DNA from: an uncultured Eubacteriales bacterium
GTDB lineage: Bacteria; Bacillota; Clostridia; Saccharofermentanales; UBA5734
Direction of reading: 5' to 3'
Length of the DNA: 43,128 bases
NCBI GenBank assembly: GCA_903835065.1
Contig: CAILLO010000018.1
Coordinates: forward strand, 1-43,128
Numbering within the stretch: the first letter of the stretch is position 1; each line of letters starts with the position of its first letter. Shown in pieces: positions 7,943 through 15,430 of the stretch. Made by a program: the position numbers and the translations under genes. The notes beneath the pieces are model-generated. The model had not been told where the DNA came from. It saw only the letters and a list, made by a program, of their open reading frames with translations, and searched no databases.

Positions 7943-9121
7943 TTGGCTTCCGACCCGTCCCGGACCGCACTTCCCCAGGCTCCCGCCCGAGCCACTCTTT
8001 CCGAACGGGCGGTTCCGCTGGCCCGGAGGATCCTGGCCCGGAGAAGCAAGATTCGTGCCTCCGCGCCGACCCGCGCGGAGATGGCCGCCGTCCTCGCGCT
8101 TTCCATGGCCGTCACCGCCGCCGGCTCCGCGGTCGAGGCGGCGCGCTCCCGCGGACCTGCGCGCACGTGGATCCGCGCCGTCGCCGCCGTCGCGGTCTGC
8201 CTCGCCCTCGGGTCGATCGCCCTGAAGGAGATCCAGTACGCCCGGGCGGGCCGCGTCTTCGACGAAATCCGGGCTTCGGTGCCGACGTCCGCCGCGGAGG
8301 ACGTGTTCCTCAGCCCGACCCCGGGTGTCCTGGCGACCCAGGATCCGCAGGCCTCTCCGGCGCCCTACGCCACCTTCCTTGCGACCGACACGAAGATCAC
8401 CTCGGACGGCGTCCTGCCCTTCTACGTGGCGCTCTACCGCAAGAACCCCGACCTCGCGGGCTGGCTCCGGTTCCCCGGCTGGACGGTCCACCCGATCGAC
8501 TACCCCGTCATGTACTCGGGTAACGACTCGACCTACCTCGAGTTGTCCTTCGCCCGAAGGAAGAGCGCGTCCGGCTGCCTCTTCTTCGACGGGCGGAACG
8601 ACCCGACGACGCTGGCGCGCAATTTCGTCGTCTACGGCCACGCCATGCGCTCGAACGCGATGTTCGGCAACCTGGAGGACTATCCGTCCAATCCCGTCGA
8701 AATCGCGGGCGACCATACGATCTACGTCGACCTCCTGTGGACGCGTCTCGAGTACGAGGTGTTCTCGACCTATACGATCGACAAGGACGGAGACTACCGG
8801 CGCACGGACTTCGCGGACGAAGCCGACTTCGGGGCATACGTCGCCCTGCTGGCCTCGCGCTCGGTGCACGACTTCGGCGTGTCGGTGGGCCCCTCCGACC
8901 GCATCCTGACGCTGTCGACCTGCGACAACGACACGAACGGGCGCGGGCGTGTCGCGATTCACGCGAAGATGGTTCGGCAGATCGTCTACGAGCGGCTGGA
9001 CGTCTCGAGCCAGGACTACGAGATCCCCGCCGACGTCTCGAGCGCCGTCGTGCCGACAGGAAACCCGCCGGCGACGAAGCCCGCCACACCGCCGACGCCG
9101 ACGTCGGCGGCCGCGCCCTGA
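7943..9121 (+). CDS. Class B-type sortase
   Basis: A 392-residue membrane-bound transpeptidase that would attach surface proteins to the wall after cutting a sorting signal. The start is a TTG with SD GAGGTG six bases upstream. A first hydrophobic segment lies at about residues 47-66 and a membrane helix at about 77-94 (VAAVAVCLALGSIALKEI). After a Pro/Ala-rich stretch comes the catalytic domain: the sortase B-like WLRFPGWTVHPIDYPVM region, the catalytic His233 in VVYGHAM, Cys327 in TLSTCDND and Arg336 in GRGRVAIHA. The tail is Pro/Thr-rich. No LPxTG-type substrate gene is visible beside it, so its targets are encoded elsewhere or it acts as a housekeeping enzyme. Confidence 0.92.
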   Translation: MASDPSRTALPQAPARATLSERAVPLARRILARRSKIRASAPTRAEMAAVLALSMAVTAAGSAVEAARSRGPARTWIRAVAAVAVCLALGSIALKEIQYARAGRVFDEIRASVPTSAAEDVFLSPTPGVLATQDPQASPAPYATFLATDTKITSDGVLPFYVALYRKNPDLAGWLRFPGWTVHPIDYPVMYSGNDSTYLELSFARRKSASGCLFFDGRNDPTTLARNFVVYGHAMRSNAMFGNLEDYPSNPVEIAGDHTIYVDLLWTRLEYEVFSTYTIDKDGDYRRTDFADEADFGAYVALLASRSVHDFGVSVGPSDRILTLSTCDNDTNGRGRVAIHAKMVRQIVYERLDVSSQDYEIPADVSSAVVPTGNPPATKPATPPTPTSAAAP

Positions 9122-9211
9122 AAGGAGCCTTGACGGGCGACCGGCCCGCCGCTCCCCGCGACTGGACCCGGAAATGCTTCCGATAGGTGTCGGGCGCCTG
9201 CGCGATCGCGG

Positions 9212-9434
9212 TCACGACTTCAGGGTCTCCGAGCACAGGACCAGCACGTCCGGCGGGTCGCCGTAGTTCGCCGGGTCGTGCGTCGACGTGTACAGGATCC
9301 GGTCGAACTTGAGCAGGCCGGTGGGCTTGTCCATCTCCAATTCTGCTTGCTGCCCCTGCTGATCTCGATCACGGCGGTGGACCGCCCGGGCGTGATGCGG
9401 CTATTGGAGATGTCGTGCCGGATGTTCGTCGGGT
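9212..9434 (-). pseudogene. ppa: Broken family I inorganic pyrophosphatase
   Basis: On the minus strand one frame reads [20 protein letters not shown] then EISRGSKQN, which matches the start of family I PPases (MNIWHDI...FVAVIEIPKGSKNKYELD). The ATG expected before NIRHDI is ACG. After SKQN a frameshift moves the similarity to another frame: [20 protein letters not shown] and then THDPANYG. The following residues, normally FIPRTxxDDG, are missing, and the frame resumes as [15 protein letters not shown] before a TGA at 9212-9214. The last 60% or so of the gene is absent. One frameshift, one deletion, loss of the start codon and truncation make it certainly dead. It sits between the sortase and the next minus-strand gene. 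Confidence 0.85.
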
Positions 9435-9439
9435 TCCAC

Positions 9440-10561
9440 CTACTCGAACGGCATGTCGAATACGTAGTACGTCCCCGCCGCATCCTTGAGATAGACCTGC
9501 CGTCCGCTCGCCGCGACGAAGACCAGCCCCGTGGGGACGTCGAGCCGGCTGGTCTTCGTGGCCAGCAGGTCGAGGACGTACCCGTCGTAGGCGGCGTAGA
9601 CCGTGGTCTTGTCGGTGAAGAGCGCCTGGTAGTCGGGCGAGGGCAGCTGGAAGGTCCGAGAGACCGCGTTGCCCTTGACGACGTAGACCGTCCTGTGGTC
9701 CGACAGCGACACCGCGTAGGCGTTGTCGACCGCGTCGATGCCGAACAGCTGGACCGGATGGCCGCCGAGCCCCGTGACCTGCGTCGAGCCCTGGTAGAGC
9801 GCGTGCGCGGGCGATTCGCTGTAGATGTGGAAGATCAGGTTGGTCGCGAGCATGCGGACCATCGCATGGTGGATCGACGTGTAGCGGACGTGGGACGAGG
9901 TATTGAGCCAGCCGAGGTCGTAGGTCGTCGACGAGCCGCCGGTCGTCGCGGTCTGGTAGACCACGAAGGACATGCCCTTGCTGTAGTCGGTGAGCTTCAG
10001 GGTCGTTCCGGCCGGGAAGGGGACGGTCTGGCGGACATAGTGCAGGGACGTGACGAAGTTGTACGTGGAGACCTTGAGCGTGTGGTCCGTCGCGTCCATG
10101 TAGAAGTAGACGAGGATGCTCTGGTCGACCATCAGGTAGCAGCTGGTGATCGGAGCGGGCTCCGTGAGCGTCTCGACGGTCTTGCCGGTCGCGGTGTCGA
10201 GGACCGTGACGACGCCGTCCTTCAAGGCCGCGGCGCGCGTGCCGTCCTCCGTGAAGACGAGGGTCTCGGGGCCTGCGGGCAGGTCGGCCAGCGTGAAGCT
10301 GCGGACCCAGGGCGGCGTGGGCGTCGGGATCGGGGACGGCGTGGGCGTGCCGGTCGGCGGGGCGGGCGTCGGGGTGCCGGTCGGCTCGGGGCCATGCGTG
10401 GCGTAGATCACGTTGAAGTAGGCTGATATGCCGACCAGGACGAGGAGCGTCGCGACGGCGCAGACCGCCGCAAGGCGGCCGATTTCGCGCCAGCGGGCGG
10501 CTGCGGGGGCGTGGAGGGGCTTCGGGTCGGAACCGGTCGCGGGCGCGTCGTTCTTCATCAT
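9440..10561 (-). CDS. Membrane-anchored protein with beta-propeller-like outer domain
   Basis: A 373-residue protein without a name I can give. The N terminus is cytoplasmic (about 25 residues), followed by a membrane helix (LAAVCAVATLLVLVGISAYF), a TPTP linker (about residues 55-85) and an outer domain of about 280 residues. The outer domain has repeated short strands ending in hydrophobic/aromatic motifs, such as LVFTEDGTRAAALKDGVVTV and IYSESPAHALYQGSTQ, which is the texture of a WD40/YVTN-like beta-propeller. Its ATG overlaps the stop of the upstream gene (ATGA), so it is translated together with the phosphodiester glycosidase protein. A structural or sensing role at the cell surface is plausible but inferred. 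Confidence 0.72.
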   Translation of the reverse strand: MMKNDAPATGSDPKPLHAPAAARWREIGRLAAVCAVATLLVLVGISAYFNVIYATHGPEPTGTPTPAPPTGTPTPSPIPTPTPPWVRSFTLADLPAGPETLVFTEDGTRAAALKDGVVTVLDTATGKTVETLTEPAPITSCYLMVDQSILVYFYMDATDHTLKVSTYNFVTSLHYVRQTVPFPAGTTLKLTDYSKGMSFVVYQTATTGGSSTTYDLGWLNTSSHVRYTSIHHAMVRMLATNLIFHIYSESPAHALYQGSTQVTGLGGHPVQLFGIDAVDNAYAVSLSDHRTVYVVKGNAVSRTFQLPSPDYQALFTDKTTVYAAYDGYVLDLLATKTSRLDVPTGLVFVAASGRQVYLKDAAGTYYVFDMPFE

Positions 10562-11565
10562 CGCACGAGCACCGCGGAGGCGAGGGTCCGCTCGCCGAGG
10601 ATGTCGCAGGGCGAATTGACCGTGCGGCCCAGGAAGTTCATCGTCGTCGAGGAGCCTCCGTCGAGGTTCGCGGCGTTGTAGGCGCCGTACTCGAGCAGCA
10701 GGTTCTGCTCGTCGAGGTAGGTCGCCCCGTTGGTGCCGGCTTGCCGGCCGTCGATCACGAGCAGCAGGATCGTGCCGTCCTTCTTCTGGGCGATCGCGGT
10801 GCGGGGCTCGAGCGCCTGTCCGCCCGACTTGACCAGCGGCTGGCCGTTGAGGACGAGGGCGGGTCCGAAGGACACGGCGCAGCGGAGCTTGGCGGCCTTG
10901 ATCTGGTCGAGGGTCATCCCGTTGCTGATGACCAGGATGTTGTCGGTGTTGAAGCCGATGACGCTGTATTTCGACAGCCCGCTCTGCGCGAAGAGGATCT
11001 TGCCGTCCTGGATCGCGATGCCGTTGGGGACGGCGCCGTTCACGTAGCCGATCCCGTCCACGAAGCCACCCGCGTTGACGCCGCCGATCGCCTTGTGGTA
11101 GACCACGAGGTCGCTGAGCGGGGCGCCGTATTCACCGATATGCGGGTCGAACTCCATGAAGACGCGCGACGGGTCGCGGATGATCATGAGCTTGGCCTTG
11201 AAGTCGGGCTTGACGATGTCGATCACCGTCGCGACGGGCTCCGGCGTCGGCGTGGGCTCGCCCTGGGCGACCGTCGGCTCGGGCGAGACCGGGGCGACCG
11301 TGATGTCGCCCACGTCCTCGTTGCCGTCGTCGACGACGGACTGCATGCGCTTCATGATCTCGTCGACCTGCGCCTGCGGGACGAACCAGGTGGCGAAGAA
11401 CTTGTTATGGGCGGTCCCCATCGACATCACGACGACCTTTTCCTTCAGGGCGACGAACGGCGAGTGATAGACCAGCAGGAAGGCGAACAGCGGCAGGAAC
11501 ACGACCTCGCAGAGGACCACGACGAGGACTCGGACGTACCAGGGATTCGCGCGCTTCTTCGGCAT
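10558..11565 (-). CDS. Phosphodiester glycosidase family (NAGPA/DUF2233) membrane protein
   Basis: 335 residues. The ATG at 11565 is preferred over the in-frame TTG at 11583 because GAAAGGAAC sits seven bases before it. The N terminus has a membrane helix (VLVVVLCEVVFLPLFAFLLV), then a linker with Pro/Thr, then the NAGPA domain from about residue 140. Family marks are GGVNAGGF, CAVSFGPALVLNG, EPRTAIAQKKDGTILLLVID followed by GRQ, and NLDGGSSTTM near the end. Relatives remove terminal GlcNAc from phosphodiester-linked sugars; bacterial members act on exopolysaccharides or wall polymers. It is coupled by a 4-base overlap to the beta-propeller-like protein downstream, so the two may form one surface complex. 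Confidence 0.88.
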   Translation of the reverse strand: MPKKRANPWYVRVLVVVLCEVVFLPLFAFLLVYHSPFVALKEKVVVMSMGTAHNKFFATWFVPQAQVDEIMKRMQSVVDDGNEDVGDITVAPVSPEPTVAQGEPTPTPEPVATVIDIVKPDFKAKLMIIRDPSRVFMEFDPHIGEYGAPLSDLVVYHKAIGGVNAGGFVDGIGYVNGAVPNGIAIQDGKILFAQSGLSKYSVIGFNTDNILVISNGMTLDQIKAAKLRCAVSFGPALVLNGQPLVKSGGQALEPRTAIAQKKDGTILLLVIDGRQAGTNGATYLDEQNLLLEYGAYNAANLDGGSSTTMNFLGRTVNSPCDILGERTLASAVLVR

Positions 11566-11633
11566 GCAGGGGGTTCCTTTCAAGCGGTACGGCGTCCGGA
11601 GGGGCGGAAGGGCTCCGGAAATCGGTCAAATCC

Positions 11634-11639
11634 ATCATA
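11634..11639 (-). promoter_or_regulatory. Possible -10 of the phosphodiester glycosidase operon (minus strand)
   Basis: TATGAT on the minus strand with a TG directly before it, about 70 bases upstream of the ATG at 11565. The -35 candidate (TTCCGG) is poor. Confidence 0.35.
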
Positions 11640-11677
11640 CAGATTTTCCGCGGGTTCCGGAAGGAGAGGCCTCCGCC

Positions 11678-11865
11678 CTACAGGTACTTGTCGTTCGTGA
11701 ACGGCAGGGCCGGCATCGGAACGAGGTCGCTGCGGACCTCGACTCGATCGCCGACGATTCCCGCGGTCGCGTCGACGAACTTGCGGTTGGCTCCGGCGAT
11801 CCGGAACCCCTGGAGCTCGCCGCCTTGCGCAACAAGACCGCTGCCGATGTGGATCGCGGATCGTT
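11678..11865 (-). pseudogene. C-terminal remnant of a sialate O-acetylesterase
   Basis: On the minus strand, ending at a TAG (11680-11678), the frame reads HIGSGLVAQGGELQGFRIAG then ANRKFVDATAGIVGDRVEV. This matches the C-terminal part of sialate 9-O-acetylesterases (GSGL..KGGELKGFxIAGxDGKFVxAxAxIxGDxVxVSS). The usual stretch that follows (VRYAWADNPxxNLxN) is missing and the sequence goes to MPALPFTNDKYL, like the family ending GLPAxPFRTD. The catalytic SGNH part is absent. The remnant begins exactly where the alpha/beta hydrolase ends, so the hydrolase may have replaced or been joined to it by a deletion. Confidence 0.65.
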
Positions 11866-12906
11866 CTATGTCCGTACGACCGGGAATCCGAGGGCCTCGA
11901 GCCAGTTCGCGACCAGGTCGGGCCAGACGGCCACGGCCGGGACGGGTTCCTGCGAGGTGGACGGGTGCTCGGCCTCCATGAGACGATACCATGTGCCGAG
12001 GAAGGCGGGGAGATCGACGCACCGGGCGGCTTCCCGCAGGGGAGCCGGCAGGGATCCCGGGTCCGAGGCGGCTCTCCCCCGGACGTATTCGTAGAAGGGC
12101 TCCAGGCAGTCCGGGCCGTCCTCGCCGATTTTTCCGTCCGCCCAGTCCCGGTCCGCGAGGCTCAGCCCGTGCCGGCCCTCGCGGAAGACGTGGAGCTCGC
12201 AGGGCACGCCGGCTCTTCGGCAGGCCGCGGCGAACAGGAGGCTGTTCTCGACGGGCACGCCGTCGTCGGTCATCGTGTGCCACAGGAAGACGGGCGGGGT
12301 GAGCGGCGAGACCCGCTTCTCGAGGCTGAAGGCGGCGAGCGCCTCCGGGTCGGGATCGGGGCCGAGCAGGGCGCGGAAGGTCCCTTCGTCGCGGAACGCC
12401 GGGTCGGTCGTGATCACGGGATAGGAGAGGACGACGGCGTCGGGGCGGTTGGACTCGTCCGGGAACGCCGCGTCGGCGGGGTCGAGGTCCTGGTGGCGCG
12501 TCGCGATCGAACCGGCGAGGTGGCCGCCGGCCGAGAATCCGCACACGACGACGCGGTCGGGGAGGATGCGCCACGCCGCGCGGTGGTGCCGGAGGGCCTG
12601 CACGGCGCGCGAGAGGTCGCGGAGCGGCTGCATGCCGAGTGGCGGCGCGTCGGCGCCCACCATCAGGGCCGGGCTCGTGGTGTAGACCAGGAAGAACGAC
12701 TGGAAGCCGGCCCGGAAGAAGCGCTCCGCGACGTTCTGCGCCTCGGCGGGGCTGGTCATGAAGTACGCGCCGCCGGGGCAGACGAGCAGGGCCGGGCGGT
12801 CTGCGCCGTCGTCGTGGAGATAGCCACGGAGGTTGGGCACGAAGGACCCGGTCTCGGGGTGCTCGTATTCGGAAGGGTTCCACAGGTCGAAGCGGACTTT
12901 CTGCAT
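11866..12906 (-). CDS. Alpha/beta-hydrolase, acetyl-esterase/lipase type
   Basis: 346 residues. The ATG at 12906 follows a strong SD (GAGGAGGT). The domain shows the oxyanion region VCPGGAYFMTSP in place of the HGGG motif, the nucleophile elbow GFSAGGHLAG (Ser125), a likely acid in the MTDDGVPVENS loop and the catalytic histidine in FREGRHGLSLA. This is the fold of BD-FAE/xylan acetylesterase-like enzymes (COG0657) that remove acetyl or acyl groups from sugars. The C-terminal 80 residues extend beyond the usual domain (ADWADGKIG..., FLGTWYRL...WLEALGFPV). The location among glycosidase genes and fragments supports a role in removing ester groups from plant or host glycans. Confidence 0.87.
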   Translation of the reverse strand: MQKVRFDLWNPSEYEHPETGSFVPNLRGYLHDDGADRPALLVCPGGAYFMTSPAEAQNVAERFFRAGFQSFFLVYTTSPALMVGADAPPLGMQPLRDLSRAVQALRHHRAAWRILPDRVVVCGFSAGGHLAGSIATRHQDLDPADAAFPDESNRPDAVVLSYPVITTDPAFRDEGTFRALLGPDPDPEALAAFSLEKRVSPLTPPVFLWHTMTDDGVPVENSLLFAAACRRAGVPCELHVFREGRHGLSLADRDWADGKIGEDGPDCLEPFYEYVRGRAASDPGSLPAPLREAARCVDLPAFLGTWYRLMEAEHPSTSQEPVPAVAVWPDLVANWLEALGFPVVRT

Positions 12907-12954
12907 GGGGGACCTCCTCGGGGGCGGGGCGTCGCGGGTTTCTTCGTCCCATCC

Positions 12955-12960
12955 AGTATA
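12955..12960 (-). promoter_or_regulatory. Possible -10 of the esterase gene (minus strand)
   Basis: TATACT on the minus strand about 50 bases before the ATG at 12906; no recognisable -35 and no TG extension. Confidence 0.35.
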
Positions 12961-13016
12961 CGGAATTCCGTCGGCCGGGGGGAGTCGGAATCGATTGGGA
13001 TAAAGAGCGGACAAAA

Positions 13017-13025
13017 TGGTAGAGT
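13017..13025 (+). promoter_or_regulatory. Extended -10 promoter of the VOC gene
   Basis: TGGTAGAGT with TTGGGA 19 bases upstream at 12995-13000. It lies 39 bases before the ATG at 13065 and has the same form as the promoter at 4838. Confidence 0.4.
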
Positions 13026-13064
13026 CGAAGGAGAAGACGCATCCGACAGAGCAGAGGAGACGGA

Positions 13065-14099
13065 ATGATCATCAATACCGCCCATGTTTCGTTCAACGCC
13101 CGGGACTTCGACGGGATGCTGCGGTTCTACTGCGGCACCCTGGGCCTGAAGCGCAAGTTCACGCTGACATACGGCGACCTGGCGGCATTTTCCCGGGCCA
13201 ACCGGGCCACCAGCTGGATCCCGCCTGCGGAGTTCGAGACGACGGTCGGCGGCTTCGAGACCCTGCGCGAGGTTCCGTGGCTCACGTACCTCGAGATCGC
13301 GGACCACCAGTTCCTCGAGATATTCAATCCGGTCGGCGGAACGGCCGATGCGCCGGTCGTCGAGGGCTGCTACGGGTACCAGAAGATCGCCCTGGAGGTC
13401 GGCGACGCGGTCGCGAAGTTCGCGGAGCTGACCGCGAAGGGCGTCGTGCCGAAGACGGAGGTCCGGGTGACGGCCGACCACGCCTTCGCGTTCAACCTGG
13501 ACGACCCGGAGGGCAACCACCTCGAGATCGTGCAATTCACGGCGCGGTCCCCGCAGGTCGCGGGCTCCGGGGTCGTGCCTGACGGCACGGCGTTCCGGCA
13601 CACGGCGCAGACGGCGTTCCAGACGAAGGACATGCCGGCGGCGCTGCGGTTCTACTGCGATGGCCTGGGGCTGGAGCACGCCTTCACCATGACGTACGGC
13701 GACCTCGCCCGGGCCATCCGGTCGTCCGTCGACCCGGCCGCCGCCCCGGACCCACGCCGCGACGCCATGCTCGCGCAGCTCGAGCCCCGGAGCGCGGACT
13801 CCTGGATCGAGTTCCTCCGGACCGGCGAGCACCAGTTCCTCGAGCTGTTCCACGTCAACGACGAGAAGCAGGTCGTCGACTCCTACCGGCAGGCCTACGG
13901 CTATCTGCATTTCTGCCTCGAGGTGGACGACATCCGGGCCACCCGCGCATTCGTCGAGCGCAACGGCATCGTGCCCGACACGGCGACGAGCCTCGGGTTG
14001 GACGGCTCCTGGCAGTTCTGGGTCCACGACCCGGATGGCAACCGGATCGAGTTCATGCAGTACACGGAGTCATCGATGCAGACGAGGAGAACGACATGA
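13065..14099 (+). CDS. Two-domain vicinal-oxygen-chelate (glyoxalase/dioxygenase-like) protein
   Basis: A 344-residue tandem of two VOC units that resemble each other. Unit 1 (about 1-165) begins NTAHVSFNARDFDGMLRFYC and ends with DDPEGNHLEIVQFT. Unit 2 (about 178-344) begins HTAQTAFQTKDMPAALRFYC and ends with HDPDGNRIEFMQYT. Each has an early histidine, a central HQFLE motif (LEIFNP or LELFHV) and a final glutamate (LEIVQF or IEFMQY), the usual metal-ligand pattern of the fold. VOC proteins include glyoxalase I, ring-cleaving dioxygenases and epimerases, and the reaction here cannot be told. Its stop overlaps an ATG that opens the decayed isomerase remnant downstream, suggesting the two were once translated together. 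Confidence 0.85.
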   Translation: MIINTAHVSFNARDFDGMLRFYCGTLGLKRKFTLTYGDLAAFSRANRATSWIPPAEFETTVGGFETLREVPWLTYLEIADHQFLEIFNPVGGTADAPVVEGCYGYQKIALEVGDAVAKFAELTAKGVVPKTEVRVTADHAFAFNLDDPEGNHLEIVQFTARSPQVAGSGVVPDGTAFRHTAQTAFQTKDMPAALRFYCDGLGLEHAFTMTYGDLARAIRSSVDPAAAPDPRRDAMLAQLEPRSADSWIEFLRTGEHQFLELFHVNDEKQVVDSYRQAYGYLHFCLEVDDIRATRAFVERNGIVPDTATSLGLDGSWQFWVHDPDGNRIEFMQYTESSMQTRRTT

Positions 14100-14303
14100 A
14101 GTAACGGGCCATCGGCACCAGATGGCGCACGATGAGAACGGCCGGTCGACCCCTCCCGCCGTATCGACCGGAAGGCCGTCAGGGACGCGACCGACGCGAA
14201 GGGCAACGACTGCATCTGGGTCGTGGAGCGCGAGAACGATTGCGCCGACGACCTGCTCCGGTGTCTCCGCGAGGACGCGGAGTGGCTGAAGAAGAACCTG
14301 TAG
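14096..14303 (+). pseudogene. Remnant of a sugar-phosphate isomerase/epimerase
   Basis: The clear part, 14166-14303, reads AVRDATDAKGNDCIWVVERE and NDCADDLLRCLREDAEWLKK before a TAG. This is the C-terminal end of the TIM-barrel sugar phosphate isomerase/epimerase family (xATDAAGNxxWIVEREYDYxGDRxxCLKxDxEWLxxNL). Before it, an ATG at 14096 that overlaps the stop of the VOC gene is followed by a stop at the third codon and by about 20 codons without similarity. Some 200 or more residues of the barrel are therefore missing. Loss of this partner leaves the VOC gene isolated. Confidence 0.7.
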
Positions 14304-14307
14304 GGGG

Positions 14308-14967
14308 TCAGCCGACCGGAATCGTCACCTTCACGGCGCCCAGCCCCTCGACCTCGAGGTCCAGCTCCGCGGAGCCCGCCTCGTACCCGGCGTGCACGAT
14401 CGCCTGCCGGCGGCCCTGGTAGGACGTGAAGCGGCCGATCGTGTAGTTCTTGGTCGTAATCGGGTTGGCCGATCCGAACGCGGCGAGCGTCGCGGCCCCG
14501 GCGTTCTTCGCGGCGTCTTCGTCGCCCATTCCGGCGAAGAGCGAGCAGATCGCGTTGGTCACGGGGCGCGTCGGGTCGAGCCCGCGAACGAAGTCCGCGA
14601 GCTTGCGGGCGAGCTCGAAGCCGTCGGACAGGCCGGCGCGCTCGGTGATCTCGTTGCCCGTGGACCAGAGGACGAGCAGCCCGAGGCGGTCGCAGGCGTC
14701 GAGCAGGTCGCGGGACGGCGGGTTGTGCGCGCTGCGGATCGCATCGTACTCGTGGTCTCTATGCAATTTCTCTTCCGGAACTCGCTGTCGCGGAAGGACG
14801 CGGCGCCGAGGATCCCGTTGTCGTGGTGGACGCAGCCGCCCTTGAGCTTGACCGCCGACCGCAGTCGCCGGGGCATCCGCGCCCGGCTCGCCCTCGGGTG
14901 CGATGCGCGCCGAAAGATGGATGTCGCGGGTCATCGGGGAATCGTTCACGACCGTGACGTCGCAGGC
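14308..14967 (-). pseudogene. Broken glycoside hydrolase family 2 enzyme
   Basis: On the minus strand, parts of a GH2 beta-galactosidase/glucuronidase-type protein appear in different frames. First come CDVTVVNDSPMTRDIHLSAR and IAPEGEPG, like a beta-sandwich domain. Then, in another frame, VKLKGGCVHHDNGILGAASF and RDSEFRK, the highly conserved GH2 motif (KLRGGCVHHDNGLLGAA). Then DAIRSAHNPPSRDLLDACDR and LGLLVLWSTGNEITERAG, which joins the NAIRSAHNPPS motif to the later W(S)xGNEI motif and so skips 60 or more residues around the acid/base region. The end, AGSAELDLEVEGLGAVKVTI, closes at a TGA at 14310-14308. At least two frame changes and two deletions are needed, so the gene is dead. Confidence 0.85.
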
Positions 14968-15361
14968 GACGCTCCTCCTGCCCGACGCCGACCGGTCGAC
15001 GGTCCGGGGACCGGGCGGGCTCGAGATGCTTCAGGTGGGGAGCCGCGTGCGGGTCGTCCTGCTGTCCGGCACCTACGTCTTCTCCTACCCGCCGACCCGA
15101 GTCCACGCGCTGCGGCATTCCATCCGCACGTCGGTCGCGGACCTGCTCGCGAATCCCGAGACGAGGGCGGTGCTGGCCGAGACCCTGCCACGCATGATCG
15201 CCTACCAGGAGGACGGCAACATCCACGAGAATTCCGAGTCGCTGTTCGAACTGTTCACCGGCTCCGAGGCGTTCTTCATCCGCATGTCCTTCGGCGACGC
15301 CGACCTCGACGTGCTGGACGCGAAGCTCGCCGACGTGCCGGCCCGCATCCGGACGGCATAG
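14954..15361 (+). pseudogene. C-terminal fragment of an alpha-L-rhamnosidase-like glycosidase
   Basis: The plus frame ending at TAG 15359-15361 reads VTSQATLLLPDADRSTVRG ... LLSGTYVFSY, similar to the closing beta-sandwich of GH78 alpha-L-rhamnosidases (vxvPxgtxAxvxLP ... vgSGxYxFxy). It continues with SVADLLANPETRAVLAETLP, a tail found after several glycosidases, and SFGDADLDVLDAKLADVPAR. No start codon, catalytic domain or N-terminal half is present. Its beginning overlaps the GH2 wreck on the other strand. The tail is free of stops, so the truncation may be fairly recent. Assignment to GH78 rests on the beta-sandwich motif alone. Confidence 0.5.
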
Positions 15362-15367
15362 GAAACC

Positions 15368-15389
15368 CGACGGCCCCGCCCCGTCGTTT
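15368..15389 (+). terminator. Short hairpin with TTT, possible terminator
   Basis: CGACGG (15368-15373) pairs with CCGTCG (15381-15386) around a 7-base loop, followed by TTT. It starts 7 bases after the stop of the rhamnosidase-like fragment, so it is probably the old terminator of that gene. Confidence 0.45.
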
Positions 15390-15391
15390 GC

Positions 15392-15400
15392 TGATATCAT
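15392..15400 (+). promoter_or_regulatory. Extended -10 promoter of the dehydrogenase-glycosidase operon
   Basis: TGATATCAT directly after the hairpin and 30 bases before the ATG at 15431. No clear -35. Confidence 0.5.
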
Positions 15401-15430
15401 CGAGGAAGAATCGAAACCCGGGAGGACGCC

